Origin: Maritimibacter alkaliphilus HTCC2654
GTDB lineage: Bacteria > Pseudomonadota > Alphaproteobacteria > Rhodobacterales > Rhodobacteraceae
Assembly: GCF_000152805.1 (NCBI RefSeq)
Contig: NZ_CH902578.1
Span: 1,885,728-1,949,727, forward strand
Direction of reading: 5' to 3'
DNA length: 64,000 nucleotides
Shown: one piece after another, positions 34,983-42,037 of the stretch
Position numbering within the stretch: the first letter of the stretch is position 1
Layout of the letters: the number at the start of each line of letters is the position of its first letter
Position numbers and translations under genes: made by a program
The notes under the pieces: model-generated
What the model was told of the DNA's origin: nothing
Seen by the model: only the letters and a program-made list of their open reading frames with translations
Database searches by the model: none

Positions 34983-35974
34983 TCGTCGATCTTCTGTATG
35001 CGGCCCTCGGTCTGGTCATCCTGCTTCTCGCCGGTGACAGCCTCGTCAAAGGCGCGGTGAACCTTGCCCTCAGGCTTGGCATTCCCGCCCTGATCGTGTC
35101 GCTCACCGTTGTCGCCTTCGGCACCTCGGCGCCGGAGCTTCTGATCTCGGTGCAGGCCATCCTCGAGGGCGTGCCGGGCCTTGCCCTCGGAAACGTCGTC
35201 GGGTCGAACACGGCCAACATCCTGCTCGTCCTCGGCGTCCCTGCCCTGCTCACGGGCCTTGCGACCAAGGATTGCGACAGCCGCCATAACTACGTGATGA
35301 TGCTCGCGGGGACGGTGCTGTTCATGGCGCTGGCCACGACCGGGCAATTCGGCTGGTGGCAGGGTCTGATCCTGCTCGCCGGTCTCGCCTTCATGCTAAT
35401 CCATGCCGGGCGCGCCGCGATGAAGCACCGGCGCGAAGTGGTCGCCGCCGCGGCCGCCAAGGGAAAAGAGATCGACGAAAACCAGCTCGAGGACGACGAG
35501 GAGCTTGAGGGTGCCGACCCCGACCTGCCCAAGTGGAAGATCGCGCTTTACCTGATCCTCGGCCTGATCGGTCTGCCCTTGGGCGCTGACCTGCTTGTCG
35601 AAAGCTCGACCAACATCGCGCTGTCCATCGGCGTGTCGGAAACCGTGATCGGGCTGACGCTGGTGGCGGTCGGCACATCGCTGCCTGAACTCGCCACCAC
35701 CGTGATGGCCGCCTATCGCCGTCAGGCGGACGTGGCGCTGGGCAACGTCATCGGCTCGAACATGTTCAACCTTCTGGGCATCATCGGCGTCGCGGCGCTG
35801 GTCGGCAAGATCCCGGTCGACCCCGAGATGCTGCGCTTCGACATCTGGGTGATGCTCGCCGTGTCGATCCTGATCGCGCCCTTCGTCTTCCGGGGCTGGC
35901 ACATGGGCCGCGTCTGGGGCGCCGCCTTCTGCGTGCTCTACGCGCTCTACGTCTTCGTGGTGCTGGGCGCATGA
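34979..35974 (+). CDS. Calcium/sodium antiporter (CaCA family, YrbG-like)
   Basis: 331 residues, inner membrane. The two inverted alpha repeats of the family are clear: GDSLVKGAVNLA ... VVAFGTSAPELLIS and GADLLVESSTNIA ... LVAVGTSLPELATT, with the cation-binding GTSAPE/GTSLPE pair, and GNVVGSNTANI / GNVIGSNMFNL. A cytoplasmic acidic loop (about residues 160-182) lies in the middle. Start at 34979 (MIVDLLYAALG) gives the expected first membrane helix. The TGA overlaps the next gene by ATGA. Confidence 0.92.
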   Translation: MIVDLLYAALGLVILLLAGDSLVKGAVNLALRLGIPALIVSLTVVAFGTSAPELLISVQAILEGVPGLALGNVVGSNTANILLVLGVPALLTGLATKDCDSRHNYVMMLAGTVLFMALATTGQFGWWQGLILLAGLAFMLIHAGRAAMKHRREVVAAAAAKGKEIDENQLEDDEELEGADPDLPKWKIALYLILGLIGLPLGADLLVESSTNIALSIGVSETVIGLTLVAVGTSLPELATTVMAAYRRQADVALGNVIGSNMFNLLGIIGVAALVGKIPVDPEMLRFDIWVMLAVSILIAPFVFRGWHMGRVWGAAFCVLYALYVFVVLGA

Positions 35975-36747
35975 GCGGAGCGTTGGTGACAGGCGCAGGC
36001 ACCCGTCTGGGGCGTGCCATGGCGATCTACCTTGCCGAACGCGGCTATGACGTCGCCGTGCACTACGCAGGCTCGCAAGAGGGCGCGCAGGAGACGGCCG
36101 AAGCCTGCCGTGCGCTGGGCGTGCGCGCCGAGGCCGTTCAGGCCGATCTTCTGAACCCCGACGAGGTCGAGGCGCTCATCCCGACCGCAACCCGCGCGAT
36201 CGGACAACTGACGGTGCTCGTGAACAACGCGTCGATCTTCGAAGACGACGACATCGAAACCGCAACGGCGGAAAGCTGGGACAAGCACATCGGATCGAAC
36301 CTGCGCGCGCCCTTCTTCCTGACGCAGGCGTTTGCCGCGCAGGCCCCCGACGCGGGCACCGACGAGAATGGCGAACCGATCGCCACCGGCCTCGTCGTGA
36401 ACATGATCGACCAGAGGGTGAAAAAGCTCACCCCCTACTTCATGACCTACACCATCGCCAAGATGGGCCTGTGGGCCTTCACCCAGACCGCCGCCCGCGC
36501 CCTTGCCCCGCGCATCCGCGTGAACGGCATCGGCCCCGGCCCCACGCTTCAGGGTGCAAACCAGAGCGACGAGGCCTTCGCCCACCAGCGCGCGAACACG
36601 GTTCTCGAACGCGGCGCGAACCCCTCCGATATCACTGGCGCGCTTGGGTATTTCCTCGACGCCCCGGCGGTCAGCGGGCAGATGATCGCGGTGGATGGCG
36701 GGCAACATCTGGGCTGGAAAACACCCGAGATTCAGGGCCGCGATTGA
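35971..36747 (+). CDS. SDR family reductase, FolM/pteridine-reductase-like
   Basis: 258 residues. NAD(P) motif TGAGTRLGRAMA, NNAS in LVNNASIFEDDD, and active site Tyr-x3-Lys in YTIAKMGLW. The combination NMIDQRVKKLTPYFMTY is typical of dihydromonapterin/dihydrofolate reductase-like SDRs, so a pteridine substrate is likely. Ends with GGQHLGWK. Last gene in the chain with peptidase, zinc-ribbon protein and antiporter; the 310-base AT-rich gap follows. Confidence 0.85.
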   Translation: MSGALVTGAGTRLGRAMAIYLAERGYDVAVHYAGSQEGAQETAEACRALGVRAEAVQADLLNPDEVEALIPTATRAIGQLTVLVNNASIFEDDDIETATAESWDKHIGSNLRAPFFLTQAFAAQAPDAGTDENGEPIATGLVVNMIDQRVKKLTPYFMTYTIAKMGLWAFTQTAARALAPRIRVNGIGPGPTLQGANQSDEAFAHQRANTVLERGANPSDITGALGYFLDAPAVSGQMIAVDGGQHLGWKTPEIQGRD

Positions 36748-37057
36748 CTTCGATCAAGGCCTCCGGAAACGAGACCCGGGGAAGTTGTGCACGGGCGAGT
36801 CGACTTGCATAAATTACACATGGAAAATTGTGTGTTTTCATGGATTTACATTCTCTTAACAATTTTTCTATTTAATTTCAGTAGGTTGAAATGGCGCCTA
36901 TTTTTTAGGCAGCCCAATGTAACACCTGTGAAACAAGGAAATATTCCGCGGAACAGGTTTTCTTCCACGGACTTATCCCCAGATTCTGTGGACGTGTTTC
37001 CTCTTGTCGCCGCCACGCTATCATTGCAGCCAAAACGGGAATCAGCGAGCAGTCCGG
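36748..37057. other. AT-rich intergenic region with DnaA-box-like and inverted-repeat sequences
   Basis: 310 bases, far richer in A+T than the neighbours, no gene. It holds CATGGAAAA/TTTTCATG (a stem with bulged G around TTGTGTG, about 36819-36843), T-rich runs (36850-36880), GGAAATATTCC, and near the end TTATCCCCA (36973-36981, one change from the DnaA consensus TTATCCACA) with TCCACGG and TGTGGAC close by on either side. Could be the uvrC promoter region, a DnaA-regulated region, or a remnant of transferred DNA. Confidence 0.6.
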
Positions 37058-38944
37058 ATGAGTGAGTCAGCACCAACAGAAATGGGGATCGACGGGCTTC
37101 GCGGTCACGCCCTGATCGCGCGCTACGTGCGGCAGTTGGACAATTCCCCCGGCGTCTATCGGATGCTGGATGAGACGGGGCGCGTGCTTTACGTCGGCAA
37201 GGCCAAGAGCCTGAAGAACCGCGTCACGAACTATGCGAACCGCACCGGCCACTCGGCCCGGATCGCGCGCATGATCTCGCAGACGGCGAGCATGATGTTT
37301 CTGACGACCCGGACCGAGACCGAGGCGCTTCTGCTCGAGCAGAACCTAATCAAACAATTGAAGCCGCACTTCAACGTGCTCCTGCGCGACGACAAGTCCT
37401 TTCCGAACATTCTGGTCACCAAGGACCACCCTTACCCGCAGATCAGAAAGCACCGCGGCGCGAAGAAGACCAAGGGCGCCTATTATGGCCCCTTCGCCAG
37501 CGCCGACGCGGTGAACCGCACGCTGAACCAGCTGCAAAAGGTCTTCCTCCTGCGCAACTGCTCGGACAGCATGTTCGAAAGCCGCACCCGGCCCTGCCTG
37601 CTTTACCAGATCAAACGCTGCGCCGGTCCCTGCGTCGGCAAGATCTCGGAAGAGGGGTACGGCGAACTGGTGGGCGACGCCGAACGGTTCCTGTCCGGCA
37701 AGACCACCAAGGTGCAGTCGGAACTGGCCGCCGAGATGCAGGCGGCTTCTGAAGCGATGGAGTTCGAGCGCGCGGCCGTGCTGCGCGACCGGATCGCGGC
37801 GCTGACCAAGGTGCAGTCGTCGCAGGGCATCAACCCGCGCGGCGTGACCGAGGCCGACGTGATCGCGCTCCACATGGAAGGGGGGCAGGCTTGCGTGCAG
37901 GTGTTCTTCATCCGCGCGAACCAGAACTGGGGCAACCGCGACTTCTACCCCCGCACCGGCGCGGGCGCGGGCGCGGACGAGGCCGAGGTGCTGCGCGGCT
38001 TCATCGGCCAGTTCTACGACCAGAAGGAGCCCGCGCGCCTTCTCCTGCTCTCGCACGACATCGAAGAGCGCGAGTTGATGTCCGAGGCGCTGGCCGAAAA
38101 ACTGGGCCGCAAGGTCGCGATCGAAGTGCCGCAGCGGGGCGAAAAGATGGAACTGGTGTCCAATGCCGCCCGCAACGCCCGCGAGTCGCTCGGGCGCAAG
38201 CTGGCGGAAACGGCGACACAGGCGAAACTGCTCGCGGGCCTCGCCGAAGCTTTCGATCTGGACGAGGCGCCGAAACGGATCGAGGTCTACGACAACTCTC
38301 ACATCCAAGGCGCGCACGCGGTCGGCGGGATGATCGTGGCGGGCCCCGAGGGCTTCATGAAAAGCCAGTACCGCAAGTTCAACATCAAAGGCGAAGACCT
38401 GACGCCCGGCGACGACTTCGGCATGATGAAAGAGGTTCTGACCCGCCGCTTCAAACGCCTGCTCAAGGAAGACCCGGACCGCGAAAGCGACGCGTGGCCC
38501 GACCTTCTGCTGATCGACGGGGGCGCGGGGCAGGTCTCAGCGGTGAACGAGATCATGGAGGACTTGGGCGTCGAGGATATCGCGATGATCGGCGTCGCCA
38601 AAGGCGTGGACCGCGACCACGGGAAAGAGGAATTCCACAGGCCCAAACAGCGACCCTTCGCGCTCAAACGCAACGATCCCGTGCTCTACTTCGTGCAACG
38701 GATGCGGGACGAGGCGCACCGCTTCGCCATCGGCACCCACCGCGCCAAACGGACCAAGGCGATCAGCGCCAACCCGCTGGACGACGTGCCCGGCGTCGGC
38801 GCGGGCCGCAAGAAGGCGCTGCTCGCGCATTTCGGCTCGGCCAAGGCGGTCACGACCGCGTCGCTTTCGGACCTCAAGGCGGTCAAGGGAATCTCCGCCT
38901 CGCTGGCGGAAACGATCTACGGGCATTTTCATGAGAATGGCTGA
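37058..38944 (+). CDS. uvrC: Excinuclease ABC subunit C
   Basis: Makes both incisions in nucleotide excision repair. 628 residues: N-terminal GIY-YIG nuclease ([25 protein letters not shown]), the UvrB-binding UVR motif ([15 protein letters not shown]), the RNase H-like C-terminal nuclease ([21 protein letters not shown] and [11 protein letters not shown]), and a helix-hairpin-helix pair at the end ([12 protein letters not shown]...[12 protein letters not shown]). ATG at 37058 (MSESAP). The AT-rich gap upstream holds its promoter. Confidence 0.97.
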   Translation: MSESAPTEMGIDGLRGHALIARYVRQLDNSPGVYRMLDETGRVLYVGKAKSLKNRVTNYANRTGHSARIARMISQTASMMFLTTRTETEALLLEQNLIKQLKPHFNVLLRDDKSFPNILVTKDHPYPQIRKHRGAKKTKGAYYGPFASADAVNRTLNQLQKVFLLRNCSDSMFESRTRPCLLYQIKRCAGPCVGKISEEGYGELVGDAERFLSGKTTKVQSELAAEMQAASEAMEFERAAVLRDRIAALTKVQSSQGINPRGVTEADVIALHMEGGQACVQVFFIRANQNWGNRDFYPRTGAGAGADEAEVLRGFIGQFYDQKEPARLLLLSHDIEERELMSEALAEKLGRKVAIEVPQRGEKMELVSNAARNARESLGRKLAETATQAKLLAGLAEAFDLDEAPKRIEVYDNSHIQGAHAVGGMIVAGPEGFMKSQYRKFNIKGEDLTPGDDFGMMKEVLTRRFKRLLKEDPDRESDAWPDLLLIDGGAGQVSAVNEIMEDLGVEDIAMIGVAKGVDRDHGKEEFHRPKQRPFALKRNDPVLYFVQRMRDEAHRFAIGTHRAKRTKAISANPLDDVPGVGAGRKKALLAHFGSAKAVTTASLSDLKAVKGISASLAETIYGHFHENG

Positions 38945-38978
38945 CGGAACCTTCCCCGTGGGTAAGGTTTTCTCCATA

Positions 38979-38993
38979 TTAACAATGACTTAA
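38979..38993. promoter_or_regulatory. Possible CtrA binding site
   Basis: TTAACAATGACTTAA matches the full CtrA consensus TTAA-N7-TTAA. It lies 35 bp after uvrC and 248 bp before pgsA. AT-rich island in GC-rich DNA. Role is inference. Confidence 0.45.
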
Positions 38994-39112
38994 CGCGTCG
39001 CACGTTCCGGCGCTGCGCGACCCGCCCTCACATTGGCCCAAGTCTGGCCGAACATACATCCGAGGGGGTCGCCACTGCTGCGCCATTTGTCCGCCCCGCC
39101 GGGCGCCCCTTC

Positions 39113-39165
39113 CCCTTCTCTGTTTCAAAAATACTTCGGGGAGCGCGAGGGGCAGCGCCCCTCGC
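39113..39165. repeat. Dispersed hairpin repeat, copy B
   Basis: Reverse orientation of copy A: CCTTCTCTGTTTCAAAAATA, CTTCGGGGAGC, then hairpin GCGAGGGGC (39145-39153)/GCCCCTCGC (39157-39165). A second hairpin, CCCGGGCGCAAGCCCGGG, follows at about 39175-39192. Contains an intact TTTCAAAA, the same 8 bases duplicated by the IS in copy C. The remainder of the 38945-39240 gap holds the CtrA-like site and no gene. Confidence 0.78.
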
Positions 39166-39240
39166 ACGGGTCGGCCCGGGCGCAAGCCCGGGACGAAAGC
39201 CTCCTTCCCCCCGGCCCTGCCCCGCGATACACCTTCCATC

Positions 39241-39912
39241 ATGAGATGGACGATCCCCAATATCCTCACCATCGGACGCCTGATCGCAGTCCCGCTTCTG
39301 CCGATCATGTTCCTGTTTTTCGCCCGCCCCTGGGCGGACTGGTACGCGCTGATCGTGTTCATCGTGGCCGCGGTCACGGATTACGTCGACGGCTACCTCG
39401 CCCGCGCGTGGAGCCAGGAATCGAAGTTCGGCGCGACGATGGACCCGATCGCGGACAAGGCGCTCGTCCTCACCGCGCTACTGGTCATCGCCGCCTATTC
39501 CGGCCTCGCCGTCTGGATCGTCCTGCCGTCGGGCATCATCATCTTCCGCGAGGTCTTCGTTTCGGGCCTGCGCGAGGCGCTGGGGGACAAGGCCCGCGCG
39601 CTCAAGGTCACGCAGATCGGCAAGTGGAAGACGACGGTTCAGATGATCGCGCTCACGCTTCTCTTCGCCAAGGGCGTGTTCGAGCATTACGTGGGGATGC
39701 AGAGCTTCGGCATGGATGACGAGTTGTTCGATCAGATCCTCGACGGCGAGGTGACCGATCACCTCGGCCTCGGCTGGAAGACGACCGGGATGATCTGGTC
39801 GGGCAACGCGGGCGTCATTCTCTTGTGGATCGCCGCGCTGCTCACCGCGATTTCCGGCTGGGACTACTTCCGCAAGGCCTGGCCGTTCCTGAAGGAGGCT
39901 GACGATGCTTGA
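39241..39912 (+). CDS. pgsA: CDP-diacylglycerol-glycerol-3-phosphate 3-phosphatidyltransferase
   Basis: First committed step of phosphatidylglycerol synthesis, inner membrane. 223 residues, about six membrane helices. The CDP-alcohol phosphotransferase motif is intact: DYVDGYLARAWSQESKFGAT...DPIADK fits D-x2-DG-x2-AR-x8-G-x3-D-x3-D. A ~30-residue insert lies near the C-terminus (about 150-180). The ATG of moaD overlaps its end (39905-39912). Confidence 0.95.
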   Translation: MRWTIPNILTIGRLIAVPLLPIMFLFFARPWADWYALIVFIVAAVTDYVDGYLARAWSQESKFGATMDPIADKALVLTALLVIAAYSGLAVWIVLPSGIIIFREVFVSGLREALGDKARALKVTQIGKWKTTVQMIALTLLFAKGVFEHYVGMQSFGMDDELFDQILDGEVTDHLGLGWKTTGMIWSGNAGVILLWIAALLTAISGWDYFRKAWPFLKEADDA

Positions 39913-40153
39913 CGTGATGTATTTCGCTTGGGTCCGTGAGCGGATCGGTGAGCCGCGCGAAACGGTGGCGACCGAGGCCGCGACCGTGGCCGATTTGGTC
40001 GAGGAATTGAAAGCGCGCGAGCCGCGATACGAAGCTGCCTTCGCCGACCTGTCGGCCCTGCGCGTGGCACTGGATCAGGAGCTCTCCGATTTCGACGCGC
40101 CGCTTGCGGGCGTACGCGAGGTGGCGTTCTTTCCCCCGATGACGGGCGGCTGA
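39905..40153 (+). CDS. moaD: Molybdopterin synthase small subunit MoaD
   Basis: Ubiquitin-like sulfur carrier, 82 residues, ending in the Gly-Gly that is adenylated and thiocarboxylated (FFPPMTGG). Beta-grasp opening MLDVMYFAWVRERIG. Starts inside pgsA by 8 bases and is followed one base later by moaE, so the three are co-translated. Confidence 0.95.
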   Translation: MLDVMYFAWVRERIGEPRETVATEAATVADLVEELKAREPRYEAAFADLSALRVALDQELSDFDAPLAGVREVAFFPPMTGG

Positions 40154-40154
40154 C

Positions 40155-40595
40155 ATGCCGATGATCCGGGTGCAGTCCGAGCCGTTCTCATTGGGTGACG
40201 AGGCCGAAGCATTCGCGAAGGGGCGCACCGACACGGGCGCGGTCGTGACCTTCACCGGCATCGTGCGCGACACCGGCGGCATGGCCCGGATGGAGATCGA
40301 GCATTATCCCGGCATGACAGAAAAGGCGATTTCGGGCATCGTGGATCAGGCGATGGACCGCTGGTCGCTGGACGATGCGCTGGTGATCCACCGCTACGGC
40401 AGCCTCGCCCCCGGCGAACGGATCATGATGGTCGCCACGGCCAGCCGCCACCGGGTCGCGGCCTTCGAGGCGGCGGAGTTCCTGATGGATTACCTCAAGT
40501 CCCGCGCGCCGTTCTGGAAGAAGGAGTTCGGTCCTGACGGCGCCGAATGGGTCGCCGCCAAGGACGAGGACGAGGACGCGCTGTCGCGCTGGTGA
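40155..40595 (+). CDS. moaE: Molybdopterin synthase large subunit MoaE
   Basis: 146 residues. Converts precursor Z to molybdopterin with MoaD. Signature residues: FTGIVRD, the IEHYPGMTEKAI segment, VIHRYGSLAPGE (His/Arg in the active site), and the substrate lysines in DYLKSRAPFWKKE. Complete. Confidence 0.95.
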   Translation: MPMIRVQSEPFSLGDEAEAFAKGRTDTGAVVTFTGIVRDTGGMARMEIEHYPGMTEKAISGIVDQAMDRWSLDDALVIHRYGSLAPGERIMMVATASRHRVAAFEAAEFLMDYLKSRAPFWKKEFGPDGAEWVAAKDEDEDALSRW

Positions 40596-40637
40596 CGTTC
40601 ACCGAATCTCAAGCCCTGTGGCGCAATCATGGCGCCC

Positions 40638-41579
40638 ATGTCGACGCGAATACTTTATTCCTCCGGTGCCTTGCGCGCCACGATGACCGGGCAATCGTCC
40701 GAGCGCGTCATGTTCACCTTCGACCATTGGCGGCGTGATCGGCGCGGCATGGCTCCGCCGCCCTCCGGCGCGCCGTTCACCACGCGGGGGTTCGCGCACA
40801 TCCACGTCTCGACGGCCCGGAACGACTGGTTTCTCGCGCCTGACCTTGCCGCGCTTCTGACGACGCTCGCGGGGGTCGCCGCGCATTTTCCGGTGCGGGC
40901 CGGGCTTGGGTTTTCGATGGGCGGCTTCGGTCTTTTCGCCGTATCGCGGGCGGTGCCGCTGACGCAGGCTTTGTTCGTGTCTCCGCAGACCACCTGCCGC
41001 CCCGACCTGCCGCTGGATCATGCCATCGAGGATGGTCGGTTCCCGCAGGATCTGGCCGATCCGGTCTTCGCCTGCGAGGCGGATCATGTCATCCGCCACA
41101 CCCCGCCGTCTGATGCGGCCTGCGTGGTTCTGTTCGACCCGACCCTGCCGTTCGACGCGCGCCATGCTGCCGAGGTCGCCCGGGGCTTCGTCGCGCCGCG
41201 GCTGGTGCCGATGCCGGGCGCGGGCCACCCGGTCACCGATGCGCTGCCGCCGACGCGGGCGTTCGGGACCGTCGCGCGAGCGGCCTGTGCGCCGGGCGTC
41301 GCAGAGCATTTCGTGACCCAGGCTTTCGCGCGTTTCAGGCGCAACCCGGCTAAGGCGCTATTGGAACAGATACGGCCAAAAGGTGAGGAGGCCGACGAGG
41401 ACCGCCGTGATCGCAGCCACGAGGACCGCCCCCGCCGCCAGATCTTTCGCAATGCGGATCCCTTCGGCCTGCGCGGGGTGCAGGGTGTCGGCAAGGGTTT
41501 CGAGCGCGGTGTTCAGGATCTCGGCGATCCAGACCAGCGCGATCATGGCGACGATCCAGCGCCAGTCGTCGCCGTCTAG
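40638..41579 (+). CDS. Alpha/beta-hydrolase-like protein, 3' end overlapping dgkA on the other strand
   Basis: 313 residues as read. The nucleophile-elbow-like GFSMGGFGLF, with a preceding HIHVSTARNDWF strand and a later ALFVSPQTTCRPD, suggests a small alpha/beta hydrolase. The last ~75 residues lie antisense to dgkA and look like non-native sequence (charged, repetitive Arg/Asp), so the functional protein probably ends near 41350; a TAA at 41351 is in a different frame. Either the overlap is real or a frameshift removed the original stop. Start at 40638 (MSTRILYSSG) is chosen over the ATG three codons earlier. Confidence 0.6.
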   Translation: MSTRILYSSGALRATMTGQSSERVMFTFDHWRRDRRGMAPPPSGAPFTTRGFAHIHVSTARNDWFLAPDLAALLTTLAGVAAHFPVRAGLGFSMGGFGLFAVSRAVPLTQALFVSPQTTCRPDLPLDHAIEDGRFPQDLADPVFACEADHVIRHTPPSDAACVVLFDPTLPFDARHAAEVARGFVAPRLVPMPGAGHPVTDALPPTRAFGTVARAACAPGVAEHFVTQAFARFRRNPAKALLEQIRPKGEEADEDRRDRSHEDRPRRQIFRNADPFGLRGVQGVGKGFERGVQDLGDPDQRDHGDDPAPVVAV

Positions 41580-41708
41580 GCCCAGCCAAATCGCCGCCCC
41601 CATCGCAATCGCCGTGGCCAGCAGGTGAATCCGCGCGTTGGGTTCGCGCATCATGATGTGAGCCAGACCCGCGAGCGCATGTGCAAGGCTCGCAAGGCGG
41701 GATCTCAT
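41358..41708 (-). CDS. dgkA: Diacylglycerol kinase (DgkA family)
   Basis: Small inner-membrane lipid kinase, 116 residues, three membrane helices. Catalytic signature EILNTALETLAD with the following KDLAAGAVL is intact; an N-terminal amphipathic region contains EPNARIHL. It phosphorylates diacylglycerol or undecaprenol. Its start overlaps the stop of the coiled-coil gene (ATGA, 41705-41708). Confidence 0.93.
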   Translation of the reverse strand: MRSRLASLAHALAGLAHIMMREPNARIHLLATAIAMGAAIWLGLDGDDWRWIVAMIALVWIAEILNTALETLADTLHPAQAEGIRIAKDLAAGAVLVAAITAVLVGLLTFWPYLFQ

Positions 41709-42031
41709 CCCGCGTTCATCCGCTCGATATAGGCGCGCAGCTCCTCGGCCTCCTGCCGGGCGGCCCGCAGGCCGTCCATCGCGGCGCGAAGCTCGGCCTC
41801 GGTCTGGTGCTGCTGGTTCGACAGTTCCGCTTCGCGTTGCTGGAGGTAGGTGATCGCCTGATCCCGCGTCTCTTCGGCGTCATGAAGCGCCTGTGCCATG
41901 CGGTCGAGTTCGCCCATCTCGGCGCCGGAGACCCGCGTGAACCTGTGGATGAGCCAATGGGCGAACCACCCGAGCGCAAATGCTATGAAAAGAATGATCG
42001 CCGTGACGATGATGAACTCGGCTCTGTTCAT
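41705..42031 (-). CDS. Small membrane protein with coiled coil
   Basis: 108 residues. One N-terminal membrane helix (about residues 5-30, EFIIVTAIILFIAFALGWFA) then a long charged helix (about 35-105) with heptad-like Leu/Ala spacing, EEL and Gln-rich middle. No family recognised. Sits between the OmpA-domain gene (6 bases upstream) and dgkA (4-base overlap), forming a small minus-strand envelope operon. Confidence 0.8.
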   Translation of the reverse strand: MNRAEFIIVTAIILFIAFALGWFAHWLIHRFTRVSGAEMGELDRMAQALHDAEETRDQAITYLQQREAELSNQQHQTEAELRAAMDGLRAARQEAEELRAYIERMNAG

Positions 42032-42037
42032 GTGTCC

